From: Quinella sp. 1Q7
GTDB taxonomy: Bacteria; Bacillota; Negativicutes; Selenomonadales; Selenomonadaceae
Reading direction: 5' to 3'
Assembly (NCBI GenBank): GCA_015206805.1
Contig: JADEZP010000008.1
Span: 1 to 39,475 of the forward strand
Length of the DNA: 39,475 nucleotides
The position numbers and the translations under genes were made by a program. The notes below the pieces were generated by a model, which ran no database searches, was not told the DNA's origin, and saw only the letters and a list, made by a program, of their open reading frames with translations. This document shows positions 35,983 through 39,475 of the stretch, piece by piece. Numbering within the stretch: position 1 is the first letter of the stretch; every line of letters starts with the position of its first letter.

Positions 35983-36216
35983 CACATCACGCACAAAAAT
36001 CAAGGCGTCCGAAAATTTATCGGGCGTCTTTTGCGTTGCGGAAATTCATCCTGCACGGGGGGATACGGAATCTTGCACGATTGTGACAATATATTTTGCC
36101 GTCAACGACGCGGCGGCTTTCGCAAAGCTCGTCGACGTTGCCAAGGAAAATATCTGACACATCACGCACAAAAATCAAGGCGTCCGAAAATTTATCGGGC
36201 GTCTTTTGCGTTGCGG
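35921..36216 (+). repeat. Direct repeat (175-bp period) of rplT 3' end plus terminator
   Basis: 35921-36041 and 36096-36216 (121 bp) differ at one position (GCC/GCT). Confidence 0.97.
36004..36032 (+). terminator. rplT terminator (identical second copy at 36179-36207)
   Basis: GGCGTCCGA-aaattta-TCGGGCGTC followed by TTTT. Confidence 0.75.
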
Positions 36217-36320
36217 TTGAAAAAATTTTTGCTCGCAATGTTTGCATTATCGGCGCGAAATGTCGGGCTTGAGTTGATGCGTCGTCTGGAACGTCGACAT
36301 TCGCGCAGAGTCAGATAACA

Positions 36321-36358
36321 AAAAATCTCCGCAAGAATTTTTCCTGCGGGGATTTTTT
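36321..36358. terminator. Bidirectional terminator between rplT region and rarA
   Basis: AAAAATCTCCGCA-agaatttttcc-TGCGGGGATTTTTT. Confidence 0.75.
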
Positions 36359-37616
36359 ATTCGCGCCACAAAGTTTCAAGCCGCCGCTTAATCGCCGCCT
36401 CCGCGCCTTGAGTGGTCGGCTCGTAATAGTGCGCGTCGGACTTTGTCGCGGGCAGATATTGTTGGCGGACAAAGTGTCCGTCGAAGTCGTGCGGATATTT
36501 GTAGCCGACGCCGTGCCCGAAAGCCTTCGCGCCCTTGTAGTGGGTGTCGCGCAGATGTTTCGGAACTTCGTCGGCGGAAGACTTCACGTCGGCAAGTGCG
36601 CGGTCAATCGCTAAGTAAGCCGCGTTGGACTTCGGCGCGCCCGCAATGTACGTGACTGCCTGCGCCAAAATTATCCGCGCCTCCGGCAAGCCGACAAATT
36701 GAGCCGCTTGAGCCGCCGCGTTCGCCAAAATCAACGCCTGCGGGTCGGCATTGCCAACGTCCTCCGCCGCACAAATGACGATTCTCCGCGCAATGAATTT
36801 CAAATCTTCGCCGCCGTCAATCATCCGCGCCAAATAAAAAATCGCCGCGTCCGCGTCCGAGCCGCGCATACTCTTTATGAACGCGCTGGCAATGTCGTAA
36901 TGCGTATCGCCGAGTTTGTCGTAGCGACGGATTTTTTCGCCGAGCAGGTCGCGCAGGGTGTCGACGGAAATTTTTTCGGTGAACGCCGCCTGCTCCAACA
37001 AGTTCAAAGCCATACGCGCATCGCCGTCGGCAAAGTCGGCAATGATGTCGAGCGCACGATCTTCCGCAGAAAATCCTTCCGTGTCGACGGCGCGGCGAAG
37101 GATTTTTTTTATGTCGTCGACCGTGAGTTTCGACAAGCGGACGATTTTCACGCGGCTCAAAAGTGCGGCGTTGACCTCAAAGAACGGATTTTCAGTCGTC
37201 GCGCCGATTAGGATTAGCCGCCCGTCCTCCACATACGGCAACAAAAAATCTTGCTGCCCTTTGTTGAAGCGGTGAATTTCGTCGATAAAAAGTATCGTGC
37301 GCCGCCGATAAAATTTCAGTTGGTCTTGAGCCGCCTTGACGATGTTGCGCAGGTCGCCGATTCCCGACAGTGCCGCGTTGATTTTGACGAATTCGCTTGC
37401 CGTCGTGTTTGCGATAATTTTTGCGAGCGTCGTCTTACCGGTGCCGGGCGGTCCGAAAAAAATCAGCGACGGAGTCTGACCTTGAGCGATCATTTTGCCG
37501 AGTGCTCCGCGTAAAATTTCCGTTTGCCCCGCGAAGTCCCGCAAAGTTTTCGGGCGCATTCGTTCGGCAAGCGGTTGATATTTCGTGTCTTCATTGACAC
37601 TGCTGAACAAATCCAT
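36357..37616 (-). CDS. rarA: Replication-associated recombination protein A (AAA ATPase)
   Basis: IFFGPPGTGKTTLAKIIA, ILFIDEIHRFNKGQQDFLLPYVEDG, IGATTENPFFEVNAALLSR. Confidence 0.95.
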   Translation of the reverse strand: MDLFSSVNEDTKYQPLAERMRPKTLRDFAGQTEILRGALGKMIAQGQTPSLIFFGPPGTGKTTLAKIIANTTASEFVKINAALSGIGDLRNIVKAAQDQLKFYRRRTILFIDEIHRFNKGQQDFLLPYVEDGRLILIGATTENPFFEVNAALLSRVKIVRLSKLTVDDIKKILRRAVDTEGFSAEDRALDIIADFADGDARMALNLLEQAAFTEKISVDTLRDLLGEKIRRYDKLGDTHYDIASAFIKSMRGSDADAAIFYLARMIDGGEDLKFIARRIVICAAEDVGNADPQALILANAAAQAAQFVGLPEARIILAQAVTYIAGAPKSNAAYLAIDRALADVKSSADEVPKHLRDTHYKGAKAFGHGVGYKYPHDFDGHFVRQQYLPATKSDAHYYEPTTQGAEAAIKRRLETLWRE

Positions 37617-37625
37617 AAGCAACTC

Positions 37626-39434
37626 CTAAACGTCGGCGAAAATTTTACGAATTTCAGCGCGGAGCGGTGACCAGCGTTTTTGCAAAATGAGATAATAGTT
37701 TTCGTCATTCTTCAAAAAATTTGCCGCCGTCAAACTTTTATTCTGTTCGCATTTAAACGAGTAAACGGTTATTCCATCCTCGACAATCGCCGCAAAGAGT
37801 TTATCCAATATCGCGTCGTAAGCGTCCGTGTAAAGTTTTATCGGCAACAGAAATTTCATGTCGCCGAGGTTGCGGAGAATGTCGTAAACGTCGGAAGATG
37901 TCGGCGACGTTGTCAGTGCCGTAACGTTTTTGTCGGTGATGTTGCCTTGATGATACCTTGCCGCCAAAGCCGTGAATGCAATACAAATCGTCCGCGCAAT
38001 GTGTGCAAAAGTTGTTCGGACGGTTGCGTCGGGCAAATCTTTGTTGTCGAGGTCGAATTTCTTCAAAAACTTTTTCGTAAAGTAGTCGTCGACGTAAAGC
38101 AACTCCTTGCATATGGCGGCGACCTGCGCTTGCTTGCCGTTGAAAATCGGCTCATAATATTCGGGCGAATAAACCGACGAAGGCTTTGAGCGACTTTTGC
38201 ACGGCATTTGAAATATCGCCGCCAGACACAGCTTCCCGACCTCAAGCAACTTGGTATGCAAATACGAATCGTCAAATCGACTTTCAATCTTTTCGCCGCG
38301 TTTGGTCTGATAAAACACGCCGACATCACGCATTGCTTGAGCGAAACTGCGTTGTTCGGGAGCGTTGGCTTTCAAATCGGCGGGCTGAATGGGTTTTTGA
38401 GAATTGGCGGCTTGAGCAATCGACAGGCTGAAGGCGGCTTTTTCGTATTCGGTTGTGCCGGAAGTCTTTATGATTTTGCATGACAGCGAAAAATCATGCG
38501 CGGCGAGAAGGTTTTTGCTTTTGGAAAGCACGTAAGTCGTTTGCCAGCCGTTTACAATTGAAAAATTGCGCAGGTGCACAATCGTCCCGTCAATTCGGAA
38601 ATCGTCGCAGATTATCGTGATGCCGTTATTTTTCAGCCAAAATGATTCGGGCGTATTTTTGATGGTCTCGCGAATTTCCTTGTCGATTTTGCCGCCGCTG
38701 ATGTGATAGCGCAGATTAAGTGCCAATAAATTTGTGCCGTGCGTCGCGTACAGTTCCTTGATTGAAAAGGCGGACGCGTTGACAATGACGGCGTCGTCGC
38801 CGTAGCGCAGGAAATTGCCCTTCCGATCAATGGCAAGCTTGCCGCTCTCGACGGTCGGACGTCGGTCTTCGGATTCTTTGATGTCTTTCGCCACGTCGTC
38901 GACAAACATCAACGACAATTCAATCGCATCAAATATCGTGAATTGCTCGCGAAATTTTTTCTCAATGTCAACCGCGTTGATACTTTTTTTTCGCGGTGCA
39001 GCGGTATAGAATACGAAACGAACTTTGGAGTCTTCGCCGCGCTCGGCATTCAGCGTGAGGAAACGTTTTTGCACGCGCTCATTCACGCGTTCGTAATGTC
39101 CCGCCAACATATCGTTATAAAAGTCCGCCATCTTGCGCACGGCGTTGAGCACTTGCTCGGCGGAAATGGTTTTGTAAAATTTCGACTGCCCGATAACAAG
39201 GTCGCAAGTTTCAGAATTCGGGTCGCTCAACAAAATATCCGCGCCGCCGTCGTTGGAGCCGTCAACAATCATTTCGGCGAAGTCGTCTTCATTCAAAATC
39301 AGCGCGGGATTTTTGTAAAAATGCGCCTTGACGCAAAGCACCGAGAAAACATAATCGTCCGTGCGTTCGCGAAGTGACGGGTATTGCGTCTTAAGCGCGT
39401 GTATCTTGTCCGTGATGTAACTGTAAGTGTCCAT
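37626..39434 (-). CDS. AIPR-family (abortive infection phage resistance-like) protein
   Basis: N-terminal nuclease-like IVDGSNDGGADILLSDPNSETCDLVIGQSKF; FWLKNNGITIICDDFRIDG...SIVNGWQTTYVL. Confidence 0.8.
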   Translation of the reverse strand: MDTYSYITDKIHALKTQYPSLRERTDDYVFSVLCVKAHFYKNPALILNEDDFAEMIVDGSNDGGADILLSDPNSETCDLVIGQSKFYKTISAEQVLNAVRKMADFYNDMLAGHYERVNERVQKRFLTLNAERGEDSKVRFVFYTAAPRKKSINAVDIEKKFREQFTIFDAIELSLMFVDDVAKDIKESEDRRPTVESGKLAIDRKGNFLRYGDDAVIVNASAFSIKELYATHGTNLLALNLRYHISGGKIDKEIRETIKNTPESFWLKNNGITIICDDFRIDGTIVHLRNFSIVNGWQTTYVLSKSKNLLAAHDFSLSCKIIKTSGTTEYEKAAFSLSIAQAANSQKPIQPADLKANAPEQRSFAQAMRDVGVFYQTKRGEKIESRFDDSYLHTKLLEVGKLCLAAIFQMPCKSRSKPSSVYSPEYYEPIFNGKQAQVAAICKELLYVDDYFTKKFLKKFDLDNKDLPDATVRTTFAHIARTICIAFTALAARYHQGNITDKNVTALTTSPTSSDVYDILRNLGDMKFLLPIKLYTDAYDAILDKLFAAIVEDGITVYSFKCEQNKSLTAANFLKNDENYYLILQKRWSPLRAEIRKIFADV

Positions 39435-39475
39435 TTGAATCCCCTTAAAAATCGCCCGTGGAGCCGAAACGTCCG

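Noticed and set aside
1-39475. tRNA/rRNA genes, prophage or IS transposase
   Set aside because: No tRNA-like T-arm plus acceptor arrangement, rRNA sequence, transposase or phage structural gene was recognised by eye.

Overview
The window looks like a Negativicutes/Selenomonadales-type chromosome segment, judged from flagellin, IF3 and gene-order resemblance. I read it by eye with no database search. Most of it is housekeeping: dhaK (partial), radical SAM, U32 peptidase, GT41 glycosyltransferase, pseudopilin, flagellin, yybS-gdpP, der, yaaR-holB-ricT, coaX-dusB, an M18 peptidase, potABCD, a gpx/grx/LysR redox block, infC-rpmI-rplT, and rarA with an AIPR-type protein. Four things stand out. (1) A compact minus-strand operon (about 27.5-30.8 kb) encodes a MATE transporter with a C-terminal RsbW-like domain, a stand-alone NRPS condensation-domain protein and a 64-aa peptide with a double-glycine leader. 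It is a candidate undescribed peptide-modification/export system. (2) Gene 3' ends are repeatedly duplicated. Tails of flagellin, a TPR gene, grx, MATE, rplT and a GT92 gene recur just downstream of the intact gene, and each copy keeps either a terminator or the next gene's RBS. (3) A family of interspersed multi-hairpin intergenic elements has four copies with compensatory changes in the stems. (4) A structured ncRNA (possibly 6S-like) lies upstream of yaaR-holB, flagellin has a dual-promoter structured leader, and infC has an AUU start and overlaps rpmI.
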